DNA of 64,000 nt from a virus. The first letter of the stretch is position 1; every line of letters starts with the position of its first letter. A model generated the notes under the pieces. It was given only the letters and a program-made list of their open reading frames with translations. It was not told where the DNA came from and did no database searches. Position numbers and translations under genes: made by a program. The DNA lies in the IMG/VR virus record IMGVR_UViG_3300009110_000302, positions 53,536 to 117,535 of that record. The stretch is one strand, 5' to 3'. Positions 16,066-24,547 of the stretch are shown piece by piece.

Positions 16066-16329
16066 ATGACTGATAAACAAATACTAGATGAAGCGTACCG
16101 TACCCTTCAAGTAGCAAAAAATTGTGGTGAAGGAAAGATGCAAAACGAATTAGTCACGGAGCTTGTGTCTGTAATCGAACAAGAATGGCAGAAGCGAGAC
16201 GAAGAAGAAATGGTTAGCCAATACAATAGAAACAGAAGTCCAAAAGATTGGATCGTTGACGTTCGTGAAATGGAGCGGCATCGTGGATTAGAAATTGGAG
16301 AAGATGGAACAGTTACAGATTTAAAATAA
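16066..16329 (+). CDS. Hypothetical protein (87 aa)
   Basis: A charged helical protein starting 2 nt after the preceding stop. No recognisable motif. Confidence 0.6.
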   Translation: MTDKQILDEAYRTLQVAKNCGEGKMQNELVTELVSVIEQEWQKRDEEEMVSQYNRNRSPKDWIVDVREMERHRGLEIGEDGTVTDLK

Positions 16330-16330
16330 C

Positions 16331-16684
16331 ATGAAAATAAAATGGGAAAAAAATAGCAGGGTGCTGGGTTTAGCATCTCAAGGCAAGATTAACCAAGAAG
16401 ATATTGTACCTCGTTCAAGGACGGATGAATTTCTTGATGAAGTTGCTACCGTGAGGATGAGCAGCGTAAGAGAGAAAGACCCTTTCTTGACAATCCATAT
16501 TAGAGGCCCGTTAAGGCATCAGAAAAAACCTTGGGGTACATATAAATATGCGAGCGTGTGTCGTATTAACCTTGGAGGCCCGTACACAAAGAGTATGTGT
16601 TCAAACGGCGACCTTTCAGAAGCATATAGCTGGCAAGACGTTCACAACGTAGTAGAAGAAGTGAAGGAGGTGATGAGTCTATGA
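16331..16684 (+). CDS. Hypothetical protein (117 aa)
   Basis: A mixed alpha/beta protein with a beta-rich centre (FLTIHIRGPLRHQKKPWG, then YASVCRINLGG). It overlaps the lipoprotein gene by ATGA. Unknown function. Confidence 0.6.
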   Translation: MKIKWEKNSRVLGLASQGKINQEDIVPRSRTDEFLDEVATVRMSSVREKDPFLTIHIRGPLRHQKKPWGTYKYASVCRINLGGPYTKSMCSNGDLSEAYSWQDVHNVVEEVKEVMSL

Positions 16685-16854
16685 AGAACTTAATCCTTAT
16701 TCTAGTGCTTCCACTTATCGGGTGTAGCTCGACGAGACAGGAGCCAAATATAGAGTTGCCAGAAGGTATCCATGACCTTCTTCATATAGGGGATACTTAC
16801 GCCTATAAGAGCATTACAATCAAAGATTATTTCCCGCCAGCAGAAGTAAATTAA
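16681..16854 (+). CDS. Small lipoprotein (57 aa)
   Basis: A hydrophobic start (MKNLILILVLPLIGC) ends in a lipobox with Cys15, giving a lipid-anchored mature peptide of about 43 residues that would sit in the envelope. Small phage lipoproteins can act in superinfection exclusion; that role here is only a possibility. Confidence 0.6.
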   Translation: MKNLILILVLPLIGCSSTRQEPNIELPEGIHDLLHIGDTYAYKSITIKDYFPPAEVN

Positions 16855-16885
16855 ATAACCTCAATCAAGAAAGGGTCAGAGTCTA

Positions 16886-17728
16886 ATGGTTATGTCAAAG
16901 AATCACCAAGCGTTAAACCCCCACTATGCAAGTTACAATTTTCTTCCTGTTATGAGTCGAGAGGAGGAGCTTGAGGTGGGTGCAAAACTATCTAGTAAAA
17001 ACGAAAGAGAGAGGAGAAAAGCTCAAGAAGAATTTGTTAACAGAAATTTAAGGCTGGTAATAAAAATTGCTTCTGGATACTCAAGGTGTGGTCTTGAGTT
17101 AGACGACATGGTTTGCGAGGGAAATATGGGATTAATGGAAGCGGCTAAAAGGTATGACCCATTAGTAGGGACGAAGTTCAGCACTTATGCCGCTTATTGG
17201 ATTCGTCAAAAAATAACCAGAGCATTATGTAATCATGGACGTTTAATTAGATTGCCTGTCCAGTTGGTTCAGTTACAACTAAAGGTTATCAAGTATGTAG
17301 ACTCTTATTCTCAAGAGAACAATAACGAGGCTACCCCCAAACAAATTGCTGAAGCGTTGGAGGAGCCTGTCCATTTAGTTGAGAAAGTATTAAATTCAAA
17401 ATACACTTTTACAAGCGTCGATTCTTTAATGTGCGCTGACGATGCTGCCTCAAGTTTTGGTAGCGTATTTGCTGATGAGAAAACTGATTCTCCATTAGAC
17501 TCTCTTGTTAAGAATAATGACAAAGAAGTAATAAATAAATTCTTGAATAAACTTAAAGACAGAGAAAAGTATATCATTGAGCATAGGTTCGGTCTTAATA
17601 ATAAAGATATAAAAACTTTAGAAAAAATAGGTGAAGAATTTAATGTCACTAGGGAGAGGATCAGACAGGTTGAGTTTGAGGCCATGAAGAAGTTACGTTT
17701 TGCAATACAGAAAGCGTATAAGGACTAA
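16886..17728 (+). CDS. RNA polymerase sigma-70 family factor
   Basis: This 280-residue group-2-like sigma factor has region 1.2 (PVMSREEELEVGAKLS), region 2 (FVNRNLRLVIKIASGYSR, EGNMGLMEAAKRYDP, TYAAYWIRQKITRAL), region 3 and a complete region 4 with a helix-turn-helix (EKIGEEFNVTRERIRQVEFEAMKKLR). It would redirect host RNA polymerase. Because the class A promoters have nearly consensus -35 and -10 boxes plus a fixed spacer motif, this factor is the natural candidate to read them. That link is inferred, not shown. tRNA-Leu lies directly downstream. Confidence 0.92.
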   Translation: MVMSKNHQALNPHYASYNFLPVMSREEELEVGAKLSSKNERERRKAQEEFVNRNLRLVIKIASGYSRCGLELDDMVCEGNMGLMEAAKRYDPLVGTKFSTYAAYWIRQKITRALCNHGRLIRLPVQLVQLQLKVIKYVDSYSQENNNEATPKQIAEALEEPVHLVEKVLNSKYTFTSVDSLMCADDAASSFGSVFADEKTDSPLDSLVKNNDKEVINKFLNKLKDREKYIIEHRFGLNNKDIKTLEKIGEEFNVTRERIRQVEFEAMKKLRFAIQKAYKD

Positions 17729-17737
17729 TTCCTTCTT

Positions 17738-17825
17738 GGGGAAGTGGTGGAATTGGCAGACACAACAGACTTAAAATCTGTCGAACATTGAGTTCGTGCG
17801 GGTTCAAGTCCCGCCTTCCCTACCA
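17738..17825 (+). tRNA. tRNA-Leu (UAA)
   Basis: An 88-nt type II tRNA with a 7-bp acceptor stem (first pair G-U), a D arm, anticodon stem ACAGA/TCTGT around loop CTTAAAA (anticodon TAA), a long variable arm CGAAC/GTTCG, a T arm and an encoded CCA. It reads UUA/UUG codons, which are common in this AT-rich genome. It lies between the sigma factor and an HNH-type gene. Confidence 0.95.
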
Positions 17826-17844
17826 ATCTTTTTTTAATATAAAA

Positions 17845-18459
17845 ATGTTTGATGAATTTAAAACAATTTTTTCCAAACTCAAAGGTAGAGTTAATGAAAA
17901 GAGAAAGAAACTTGATAAGATTAAATTTAATAAGGTCGGAACTGGTGGAGCTAAAGAATATGGGATAAATGATGAAGAAGTTCAGAACTTAAAAGAGGTA
18001 CGAAAGTTAAGACGTAAACCGCGACTGTACGGTAGACGTAAAAATTTCCGTCAGATTGCTGACGAGATGAACAAACAAGGACGTAAGAATCGTCAGGGTA
18101 ATCCTTGGACAGAGCAAGCTATTAGAGTTATGTTTATTGATCGAACCGATAGAACTAAAGCTAATAAAAGACGTAAAAATCAGATTAAAAGTCTTGAAGC
18201 GGAGGTGGAATTTGATTTAACCCTTGAATACCTAGCTGAACTTTGGGAACAACAAAAGGGTTTGTGTGCTATCACTGGATTAAAAATGATTAAACCGGAT
18301 CAGCCTAGATCACCTTTAAATGGTTCACCAGATAGAGTAGATTCCAGTAAAGGCTACGTTAAAGGTAACGTCCAGTGGTTATGCACGTTTGTTAATTATG
18401 CTAAAAATGATTTCAATAATAGGGAAATTAAGGAGATATTTCAAGCTATTAAGATTTGA
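17845..18459 (+). CDS. HNH-family endonuclease with recombinase-type DNA-binding region
   Basis: ATG 17845 is chosen because earlier in-frame starts lie inside the tRNA. The 204-residue protein has a basic segment like the recombinase helix-turn-helix (FRQIADEMNKQGRKNRQGNPW near residue 72). The C-terminal part, CAITGLKM then SPDRVDSSKGYVKGNVQWLC, matches phage HNH-like nucleases in which the first catalytic His is replaced in the xPDRxD form. Its position right after a tRNA gene is typical of mobile elements. Confidence 0.7.
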   Translation: MFDEFKTIFSKLKGRVNEKRKKLDKIKFNKVGTGGAKEYGINDEEVQNLKEVRKLRRKPRLYGRRKNFRQIADEMNKQGRKNRQGNPWTEQAIRVMFIDRTDRTKANKRRKNQIKSLEAEVEFDLTLEYLAELWEQQKGLCAITGLKMIKPDQPRSPLNGSPDRVDSSKGYVKGNVQWLCTFVNYAKNDFNNREIKEIFQAIKI

Positions 18460-18483
18460 ATTATTTTAAAATTTTAAAAAAAG

Positions 18484-18516
18484 TACCGAAACGGTAGCTT
18501 GATTTATTTTTTTCAA
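18484..18516 (+). terminator. Weak terminator-like hairpin
   Basis: TACCG and CGGTA form a 5-bp stem with a 3-nt loop, followed by a T-rich tract. It separates the HNH gene from the rIIA promoter. Confidence 0.35.
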
Positions 18517-18523
18517 AAAAGAT

Positions 18524-18551
18524 TTGACTCAACTCTAACCATCGCTATAAT
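18524..18551 (+). promoter_or_regulatory. Class A promoter of rIIA
   Basis: TTGACT, 16 bp with AACC at 8-11, TATAAT; ATG 18560 lies 8 nt after the -10, leaving no ribosome-binding leader. Confidence 0.82.
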
Positions 18552-18559
18552 TAGCATCA

Positions 18560-20797
18560 ATGAAACCATTAGAGAAAAGACAAACCCTTAAAACCAGCGG
18601 CATCCAAAAGTCTGTTAGCTTTGGAATCAAGCAGTCTGGCATCCACCACGTTCTAGGCATCTTGCGTGACCAACTTTATTCAGACAAGGTTCTTGCAATT
18701 ATTCGTGAGTATTCTACCAATGCGGTTGACGCTCATATTGAAGCGGGAAATGCGGATCGTCCTATCGAAGTAACTTTCCCAACTAAATTAAAGCCAGTAT
18801 TCAAGGTTCGTGACTTTGGTGATGGTCTTACAGAGCAAGAGATTCAAGACGTTTACGCTTTTTACGGTGAATCCACCAAACGTAATAGTAACGACTGTAC
18901 GGGTATGCTAGGTATCGGCTCAAAGTCTGCTTTCTCATACGGAGACAATTTCGTTATTAATTCTTTCGTAAAAGGTAAGAAGATTACTTACAACGCCTTT
19001 ATTGATCCGTCTCAAGTCGGCCAGATTTCCAAGCTGTCTGAAGAAGATACTGATGAAGAAGATGGTATTGAAATTTCTGTACCTGTTCGTGAGGATGATT
19101 GTCAGGAGTTCCTAGACAAAGGCAAGACTCTGTTTGAGTGGTTCTCCGTCCGTCCTAATGTGAAAGGTTGTAATCCTTTCGAGTATAAGGACTCAAAAGT
19201 TTTATTTTCTGGTGATAATTGGGAGTGGAGAGATGTAGTGAGTGACAGGTATCACAGTTATCGTAGTCGTCATGGCGAGTTGACTGTTGTTATGGGCAAC
19301 ATTGGATACCCTGTTGATTCCTCCGACTTGAATTTATCTTATGATGATAAAATTTCTCATCTTGTGTCGGAGAATTTGGTTTTGCGTGTGCCTATTGGAG
19401 ATGTAGAGATTTCTGCTTCACGGGAAAAGTTACAGTTTACTGATTATACTCGTAAAAAGTTGAAGATGCACCTTCAAACGGTTCGTGAAGAACTTTCTAG
19501 TACGATTAGCAAGCAGTTCAAAGTGTGTAACACCTTGTTTGAAGCGAAATGTTTATATGGCAGTACGTTCCGTACAGATTCGCCTTTGTATGCTTTAAGG
19601 GATGTTATTAAAGATCATCTTGTATGGAATGGTAAAACGGTAGATGGAGACTCCTACAACACTTACGGTACAGGTGGAGCAACTACGGTAAGGTTTAAGA
19701 AAAGTTATCGTGGTGAGCGTTACAAAAGTGACGAATGTGGCTCGTTCTCTTGCGATAAGAATTTGGTTCTTATCGAAAATGATATAGGGCATCGTCGTGG
19801 AATGATGGGTAGGATTTTACCTATCATCCACAATCAGAAGAAAACTCCTGTCATGCTTGAGTTCCAATCTTTTTCTGACGGTGATAAAATCATCAAAGCT
19901 GATAAGGTTCGTGCTAATTGGATTAAAAAGGAAAAATTCGATGGCACTCTTGTGAAGTTGTCGGAGTTGCCAAAGCATAAGATGAGTGAGTTCGTTGGTT
20001 ATCAACGGAGTGCTTCCACTACCTCTGGAGGGGTTAAGAATGGTAAACATTCTGCAAAGTTATTTGAGCTTGATATAGTTACCGAAAGAAGGGGTTGGCA
20101 TAGTCCAAAATCTGACTTTTGGAACATTGCGGAAGTAGACATGGATAACGGTGGAGTATTTGTAATTATTGACAAATTCAATGCTTTGAGAGGGTTGTCC
20201 GATGAGTGTGCTAGTCAACTTATCAATAAAGTTAAAGACTTAAAAGCTATTGGAGTTAAGGTTCCTAAAGTCTACGCAGTTAAGATTAAACAACGTAGTC
20301 AGTTAGAGGGTAAAAAAGGTTGGCAGAATTTTTATGATTTTGCCAAGGAAAAAACCCTAGAGAAGTTAAACGAAGGTTCTTTAACTCAATCTTACGTCGA
20401 TTACAAGTCTGCTACGGACTTTACTGGAAATCGTGAAGATGCTTGGGGTTCATATAAATCTGAAGCGTTGGAAATGTTACTGAAAGGATTGCCTCAACTA
20501 GCAGACAAAGAAGGAACGATAGCCACTTTCTTAACTAATTACCAGTTGATGAAATCGGCCAATGGTAAAGCCAAACAGTTGCAGAAATTGGTGGAGGTAG
20601 CGAACGAATATACTGACATTAAAAAGTTAAAGATTAAACCTACTTACGATCTAAAACAAGAGTTTAAGACCGTGATTGAAAAGTATTCGATGCTGAAGCA
20701 CCTTGATTCTCATGGTTGGAGATGGAATAATACCAAGGAAATTCAAAGCGATGTCATTAATTACATTAACGTCATTGACCTTTGCAACAAGAGTTAG
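18560..20797 (+). CDS. rIIA: rIIA-like GHKL-type ATPase
   Basis: The 745-residue protein has the GHKL ATP-binding boxes: IIREYSTNAVDAH near residue 47 (N box), VRDFGDGLTEQE near 82 (G1 box) and GMLGIGSKSAFSY near 115 (G2 box). This matches the T4 rIIA family of membrane-associated proteins involved in lysis inhibition and in resisting exclusion systems. The rIIB homologue lies 770 bp downstream. The gene stands alone under a leaderless class A promoter, so it is likely expressed early. Confidence 0.88.
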   Translation: MKPLEKRQTLKTSGIQKSVSFGIKQSGIHHVLGILRDQLYSDKVLAIIREYSTNAVDAHIEAGNADRPIEVTFPTKLKPVFKVRDFGDGLTEQEIQDVYAFYGESTKRNSNDCTGMLGIGSKSAFSYGDNFVINSFVKGKKITYNAFIDPSQVGQISKLSEEDTDEEDGIEISVPVREDDCQEFLDKGKTLFEWFSVRPNVKGCNPFEYKDSKVLFSGDNWEWRDVVSDRYHSYRSRHGELTVVMGNIGYPVDSSDLNLSYDDKISHLVSENLVLRVPIGDVEISASREKLQFTDYTRKKLKMHLQTVREELSSTISKQFKVCNTLFEAKCLYGSTFRTDSPLYALRDVIKDHLVWNGKTVDGDSYNTYGTGGATTVRFKKSYRGERYKSDECGSFSCDKNLVLIENDIGHRRGMMGRILPIIHNQKKTPVMLEFQSFSDGDKIIKADKVRANWIKKEKFDGTLVKLSELPKHKMSEFVGYQRSASTTSGGVKNGKHSAKLFELDIVTERRGWHSPKSDFWNIAEVDMDNGGVFVIIDKFNALRGLSDECASQLINKVKDLKAIGVKVPKVYAVKIKQRSQLEGKKGWQNFYDFAKEKTLEKLNEGSLTQSYVDYKSATDFTGNREDAWGSYKSEALEMLLKGLPQLADKEGTIATFLTNYQLMKSANGKAKQLQKLVEVANEYTDIKKLKIKPTYDLKQEFKTVIEKYSMLKHLDSHGWRWNNTKEIQSDVINYINVIDLCNKS

Positions 20798-20872
20798 ATT
20801 CGGTAGGTATTTGAGTGGTTTCGACTACTGAATCATTTAGAGGCGGCTTTTCTTTCGGGAGGAGTCGCCTCT
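20797..20872 (+). other. Two tandem stem-loops after rIIA
   Basis: First dyad: GATTC-G-GTAG pairs with CTAC-T-GAATC (20797-20834). Second: AGAGGCG pairs with CGCCTCT (20839-20872). Neither is followed by a clear T run, so they may protect or process RNA rather than end transcription. The first arm begins at the last base of the rIIA stop. Confidence 0.5.
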
Positions 20873-20919
20873 CTACTGTAAATTAATTTAAAATTTTTTA
20901 AAAATTAGAGAAGATTATT

Positions 20920-21087
20920 ATGAGTAAACAAGAAAACATAGACGGGGTACAGCTTGAGAAACTTCTTGCAAAGTACGAAAAAGAGTACGAGAGTATTATA
21001 GTGATGGATGATTATGATGGAGGCCGAAAAGAAGCCTTGAGAGTAGTCATAGAAGATTTGCATAAAAAAATGTGGTGGACAATTTAG
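20920..21087 (+). CDS. Small acidic protein (55 aa)
   Basis: An open frame in the rIIA-rIIB interval with TTAGAGAAG upstream. The product is helical (LEKLLAKYEKEYESIIVMDDY, GGRKEALRVVIEDLHKK). Unknown function. Confidence 0.5.
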   Translation: MSKQENIDGVQLEKLLAKYEKEYESIIVMDDYDGGRKEALRVVIEDLHKKMWWTI

Positions 21088-21157
21088 AAAATTTATTATT
21101 CCTTCTCTTGCGAGAAGAAAACTATTAAATTAATAATTATTAGGATTTGAAAAAATT

Positions 21158-21508
21158 ATGGAAAAACCAAAATTATCTTACTCAAGGCTGGAAGAAAAGC
21201 CATTACTATTTAATCAAGCAGCAATCGAAGCGGCAGTAGAGCATCTGAATAAACATGATGCTTATTACTATCAAGGTCTGCCAGAATTTGAAGCTGATGA
21301 TAAATTTAAAGATTATTATATTCAAGAACACAATAGAGAACCAGAACAAGAAGATATTCAAAAGTATGTGGTAGATTTAATTATGGAGTGCGTAGAAGAA
21401 AACAAGAAAGAGCAGGAGAGAGTAGAGAAAAGTAAAGAGTCTTGTTCAAGGGTTAATATCTCACAAGGCCAAGAATATAATTCTAAAAAAAGAAAGAAAA
21501 AGGGTTGA
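21158..21508 (+). CDS. Hypothetical protein (116 aa)
   Basis: An acidic N-terminus rich in Tyr and a Lys-rich C-terminus (NSKKRKKKG). Its stop codon lies in the -35 box of the rIIB promoter. No family recognised. Confidence 0.6.
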   Translation: MEKPKLSYSRLEEKPLLFNQAAIEAAVEHLNKHDAYYYQGLPEFEADDKFKDYYIQEHNREPEQEDIQKYVVDLIMECVEENKKEQERVEKSKESCSRVNISQGQEYNSKKRKKKG

Positions 21509-21532
21509 CCCCGCTTTAACCATCTGTATAAT
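21505..21532 (+). promoter_or_regulatory. Class A promoter of rIIB
   Basis: TTGACC, 16 bp with AACC at 8-11, TATAAT. The preceding gene ends inside the -35 box. Unlike most others, a 35-nt leader with AAGAAGGA precedes ATG 21568. Confidence 0.8.
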
Positions 21533-21567
21533 AGAGAGAGTAAGCAGTTAAAGAAGGAAAAAATTAT

Positions 21568-22389
21568 ATGATACCATATATCTTAACCGAAAAGAGTCTA
21601 ACGGTTGTAATCGAAGGCAAGGCTCATACTATGAACAACGATCACCCATCGTTTGAACGTGCTAAAGAAGCGTTAAAGGACGAGGAGTGGGAGCGTTTAG
21701 AAAACCTATTTGATGTATCGAAGGCAGTCGAAGACTATCTTGATTCAGATGCAGAAATCGAGGTAAAGGATGGAGCAGTATTCTACCAAGGTGAATCAGT
21801 TCACAACTTGGTCGTGGATAAGATTTTGAACTTCATGCGTAACAATGAGCCATATCAACCCTTGATTAAATTCCTTGGGAATATGATGGATAACCCATCT
21901 CATCGTGCTATTGATGAGCTATACTCTTTCTTGGAGCATAAGGCGATGCCTATTACTCCTGACGGCAATTTCCTTGCCTACAAGGGTGTAACCGATGATT
22001 TCAAGGACTTCCATACTCGTACCTTCTCCAATAAGGTTGGAGATGTGCTTGAAATGCGTAGGAATGGTGTGTGTGACGATGCTAACCTTGGTTGTTCGTC
22101 AGGATTCCATGCTGGTAGCTATGACTACGCTAAAGGGTATGCGAGTAACGGAGGCAATCTTATGATTGTTGAAATTAATCCAGCAGACGTTGTAAGCGTC
22201 CCTTATGATTGCAGTTGTCAGAAGTTGCGTACATCCAAGTATAAGGTTGTGGGTCATTACGAAACAGTTGATGCCCCGCCCTTAAATGAAGGTCTGAATA
22301 CCGATTTTGGTGATTGGGATGAAGATTATAGTAGTGATTGGAATGAGGGTTACGAACAGGCCAAGAAGGACTTTGGGCTTGACGATTAG
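21568..22389 (+). CDS. rIIB: rIIB-like protein
   Basis: The 273-residue protein matches the rIIB family pattern. It has an N-terminal region with VKDGAVFYQGE and LVVDKILNFMRNNEPYQPLIKFLGNMMDNPS, then the strongly conserved PITPDGNFLAYKGVTDDFKDFHT, NLGCSSGFHAGSYDYAKGYA and MIVEINPADVVSVPYDCSCQKLR. rIIB works with rIIA in T4 lysis timing. The C-terminal 40 residues are acidic. It is followed by a strong terminator. Confidence 0.9.
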   Translation: MIPYILTEKSLTVVIEGKAHTMNNDHPSFERAKEALKDEEWERLENLFDVSKAVEDYLDSDAEIEVKDGAVFYQGESVHNLVVDKILNFMRNNEPYQPLIKFLGNMMDNPSHRAIDELYSFLEHKAMPITPDGNFLAYKGVTDDFKDFHTRTFSNKVGDVLEMRRNGVCDDANLGCSSGFHAGSYDYAKGYASNGGNLMIVEINPADVVSVPYDCSCQKLRTSKYKVVGHYETVDAPPLNEGLNTDFGDWDEDYSSDWNEGYEQAKKDFGLDD

Positions 22390-22430
22390 GAGAAAGTAAT
22401 CTGCGTGTTGCTATACACGGGGGGAACAAA

Positions 22431-22477
22431 AACGAGGTCGTTGAGCTTGCCTTCAGCTTGATGGCCTCGTTTTATTT
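22431..22477 (+). terminator. Rho-independent terminator after rIIB
   Basis: AACGAGG and CCTCGTT enclose a 26-nt loop, followed by TTATTTT. Confidence 0.7.
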
Positions 22478-22512
22478 TAAAATTATTTTAAATTTAATAT
22501 AATTCGAGAAAG

Positions 22513-22809
22513 ATGTTTAAAGCAAAACCATACGTTAAAGTAGGAACAGGGGAGTGGATTGCAATTATCCCCCGTCCTCCAAAATATGCCACACACGCCG
22601 TTCTAACGATGCACAACGATTTGAAGGAGAATGGTAAGCCCAAGACGGCAACTCTCCCCATACAGGATTTTGGGTGCTTTAAAGGGGTATCTGGGAGCTT
22701 TCACTATATCCGTATGGACAACAGGCGTAAGGTGCATGAGGAGTATAAAGAAAGTTGGAAATGGAACGGTAGAGAGGTCGAAGGCATAGAGCAACTATTA
22801 GAACAATAG
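22513..22809 (+). CDS. Hypothetical protein (98 aa)
   Basis: A basic beta-rich protein with many Trp/Tyr residues. It is flanked by terminators on both sides, so it is a separate transcription unit, although I see no good promoter. No family recognised. Confidence 0.6.
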   Translation: MFKAKPYVKVGTGEWIAIIPRPPKYATHAVLTMHNDLKENGKPKTATLPIQDFGCFKGVSGSFHYIRMDNRRKVHEEYKESWKWNGREVEGIEQLLEQ

Positions 22810-22835
22810 AATTATTTAAAATTTTAATTAATTTG

Positions 22836-22864
22836 AACGGGGCATTTGCTCCGTTATTTTTTTC
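22836..22864 (+). terminator. Rho-independent terminator
   Basis: AACGGGGC pairs with GCTCCGTT (one G-U) around ATTT, followed by ATTTTTTTTC. Confidence 0.8.
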
Positions 22865-22973
22865 ATTTATTCCTTGCTTATACCCATGCTTAAACTATGT
22901 TGAAAGGTAGTTTGAGTGTCTTATTACATATACAAGAGACTCTTTTTAATATATGAATTAATAGGTATAAAAA

Positions 22974-23117
22974 ATGGATGTAATTATTGTTATTGGGGGA
23001 GCGTTACTGTTAATGTATATGTCTACCCCAAAGAGAGAAAGCGGAGAGGGAGGGACTAATGTGTCCATAAACGACTCAAAAGGTGATGATAATAGCCTAT
23101 TTAGTTGGTTCTTCTAG
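22974..23117 (+). CDS. Small membrane peptide (47 aa)
   Basis: One hydrophobic helix (VIIVIGGALLLMYM) with a polar Gly/Ser-rich tail. The only support is an open frame in an otherwise empty stretch with a short A-rich lead. Treat as tentative. Confidence 0.4.
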   Translation: MDVIIVIGGALLLMYMSTPKRESGEGGTNVSINDSKGDDNSLFSWFF

Positions 23118-23260
23118 GTTGTCTGATATAGGAGGAAATATAGAGTAGAATAATAGGAGTAATCACTTATTATTATTATTGTGTGTATAAACATGGGTAT
23201 GTGTAAAATTTATATTTAATTTAATATAATTATTTAAAACTTATTTATTTATTTTTAATT

Positions 23261-23467
23261 ATGAAGATAGAAGCTAACAAGAAAAAAGATTTATTTAAAA
23301 TTTATGTCAATGCTGCTTTAAGCAATGTACGGGCATGGAATAAGAAAGTAAAGGGAACAAAATATGCTATCAATAAAAAAGATAGTTATTCAGATAAATT
23401 ATTAAAAATTTATAGATATGCTAATGAGCATGAAGAATCTGACTATAACAGCGGCCCCCAATTATAA
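23261..23467 (+). CDS. Small basic protein (68 aa)
   Basis: A Lys-rich helical product in a very AT-rich stretch (23.1-23.6 kb). The codons look consistent with neighbouring genes, but there is no strong ribosome site. The surrounding 23118-23260 and 23468-23538 hold only AT-rich sequence plus the TAGGTTGT repeats. Confidence 0.4.
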   Translation: MKIEANKKKDLFKIYVNAALSNVRAWNKKVKGTKYAINKKDSYSDKLLKIYRYANEHEESDYNSGPQL

Positions 23468-23538
23468 ATAATATATTATAATTTAATTTAATTATATTTA
23501 ATTTTTGTAGGTTGTCTGATTTTCTCGAAATAAAGCAC

Positions 23539-23567
23539 TTGACCCTCCTATAACTATATGTTATAAT
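23539..23567 (+). promoter_or_regulatory. Class A-like promoter (17-bp spacer)
   Basis: TTGACC, 17 bp with AACT at spacer positions 8-11, TATAAT. It is followed by about 120 nt of leader containing a stem-loop. Confidence 0.6.
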
Positions 23568-23622
23568 ATATATGTTGATGGGGTAGGTCTCATAGCATAG
23601 TGTGTGTTGTTCATAAGCGAAG

Positions 23623-23652
23623 TCCTCTGTCCTGCGAGTGTAGGATGGAGGA
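23623..23652 (+). other. Leader stem-loop
   Basis: TCCTC-tg-TCCT pairs with AGGA-tg-GAGGA around an 8-nt loop, lying between promoter and the Cys-rich gene at 23686. Could regulate the downstream gene or stabilise a small RNA. Confidence 0.4.
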
Positions 23653-23685
23653 TTTTCGTGTAAATATAGGTGATGAAACAACACT

Positions 23686-23919
23686 ATGTATTTCTACGCT
23701 TGTCCATACTGCGCTCCGTGCGCCCAAGCTCATCTCTTTCTGTCGAAAGAGAAAGCGGTACAGTGTGGTTGTAAGCAGGGGTTCTTCAACAAAGATAAAG
23801 AATGTAAGAAACAAAAATATAAATGTAAAGAGGTTTGGAAATGCAGAAAATGTAAAGAGGTTTGGGTTGAGTCAGAAGAATTTTTAAAAGAGCAAAAAAG
23901 AAAAATAAAAGATGGATAA
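23686..23919 (+). CDS. Cys-rich zinc-binding-like protein (77 aa)
   Basis: Cysteine motifs CPYCAPC near residue 6, CGCKQG near 28 and CRKCKEVW near 53 suggest one or two zinc sites, embedded in a Lys-rich sequence. AGGTGA lies before the ATG. The repeated KCKEVW segment hints at internal duplication. Function unknown. Confidence 0.5.
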   Translation: MYFYACPYCAPCAQAHLFLSKEKAVQCGCKQGFFNKDKECKKQKYKCKEVWKCRKCKEVWVESEEFLKEQKRKIKDG

Positions 23920-23992
23920 TATAATAATAATTATTACATTGATAGTAGCTCCTTATTTATTTTGGAAAATATGGAATCGCTCCAAATGGTAG
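23912..23992 (+). CDS. Tiny membrane peptide (26 aa)
   Basis: ATG overlaps the end of the Cys-rich gene. Residues 3-22 are almost wholly hydrophobic, ending in WNRSKW. Its stop lies inside a TAGGTTGT repeat. Speculative. Confidence 0.25.
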   Translation: MDNIIIIITLIVAPYLFWKIWNRSKW

Positions 23993-24137
23993 GTTGTAGG
24001 ATTCGCTCGAAATAACCGTAGGTTGTAGGATTTTTGACTAAATAAATACAGGGGGTAGATTCTAGGTGATTTTAGGTGATTATTTACAATTAGATTGTTA
24101 TAGGCAAAATTTTAAATAATTTTAAATAATTTTAGGC

Positions 24138-24165
24138 TTGTTTCAAATCTAACTATATATACTAT
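24138..24165 (+). promoter_or_regulatory. Class A-like promoter
   Basis: TTGTTT, 16 bp with AACT at 8-11, TACTAT. The -10 is weak, but spacing and the AACT element match the class. ATG 24177 is 11 nt further. Confidence 0.55.
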
Positions 24166-24176
24166 AAAAGGACAAT

Positions 24177-24461
24177 ATGACTACTTCAAAATCTCAAAGA
24201 TCAAAAAAGAAAATAAATAAACGACCTAATGACAATAATCTTGTATTAAGATATGAAGATGCTTGGAATTATATCGTTAGCCATATGCCTTTATGGAAGC
24301 AGGACATTGTAATAAACATGACTCCAGAAGAAGCTAAAGAAAAAGAAGTGCATGAACGTGCGAGTCAGATATTTGATGAGATGGCTAAAGAAGTGAGGAA
24401 GTTAGCTGAGTCAAATAGGAAGATTCCACCGCCTAAAGAGAACTGGTCAAAGCCCGAATGA
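24177..24461 (+). CDS. Hypothetical protein (94 aa)
   Basis: Basic N-terminus, then a helical acidic body (PEEAKEKEVHERASQIFDEM). It is followed by a strong terminator and so forms a single-gene unit. Unknown function. Confidence 0.6.
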   Translation: MTTSKSQRSKKKINKRPNDNNLVLRYEDAWNYIVSHMPLWKQDIVINMTPEEAKEKEVHERASQIFDEMAKEVRKLAESNRKIPPPKENWSKPE

Positions 24462-24475
24462 TTGTTACAATTAAA

Positions 24476-24502
24476 CCCGCCGCTCTGGCGGGTATTTTTT
24501 TT
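24476..24502 (+). terminator. Rho-independent terminator
   Basis: CCCGCC and GGCGGG around GCTCT, followed by TATTTTTTTT. Confidence 0.88.
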
Positions 24503-24547
24503 AAAAAATTATCTTGTTTTATTTTTAACTTTAATTAAAATGGATGT

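Larger units (their letters stand above)
23115..24032 (+). repeat. Dispersed TAGGTTGT repeats
   Basis: Four copies of TAGGTTGTCTGAT or TAGGTTGTAGGATT begin at 23115, 23508, 23990 and 24019. Those at 23508 and 23990 are followed by a CTCGAAATAA tail. They lie in the most AT-rich, gene-poor part of the window. Confidence 0.6.

Noticed and set aside
23600-23887. Alternative frame over the Cys-rich gene at 23686
   Set aside because: The 23686 frame has a ribosome site and an ordered Cys pattern; the other begins in the leader hairpin.
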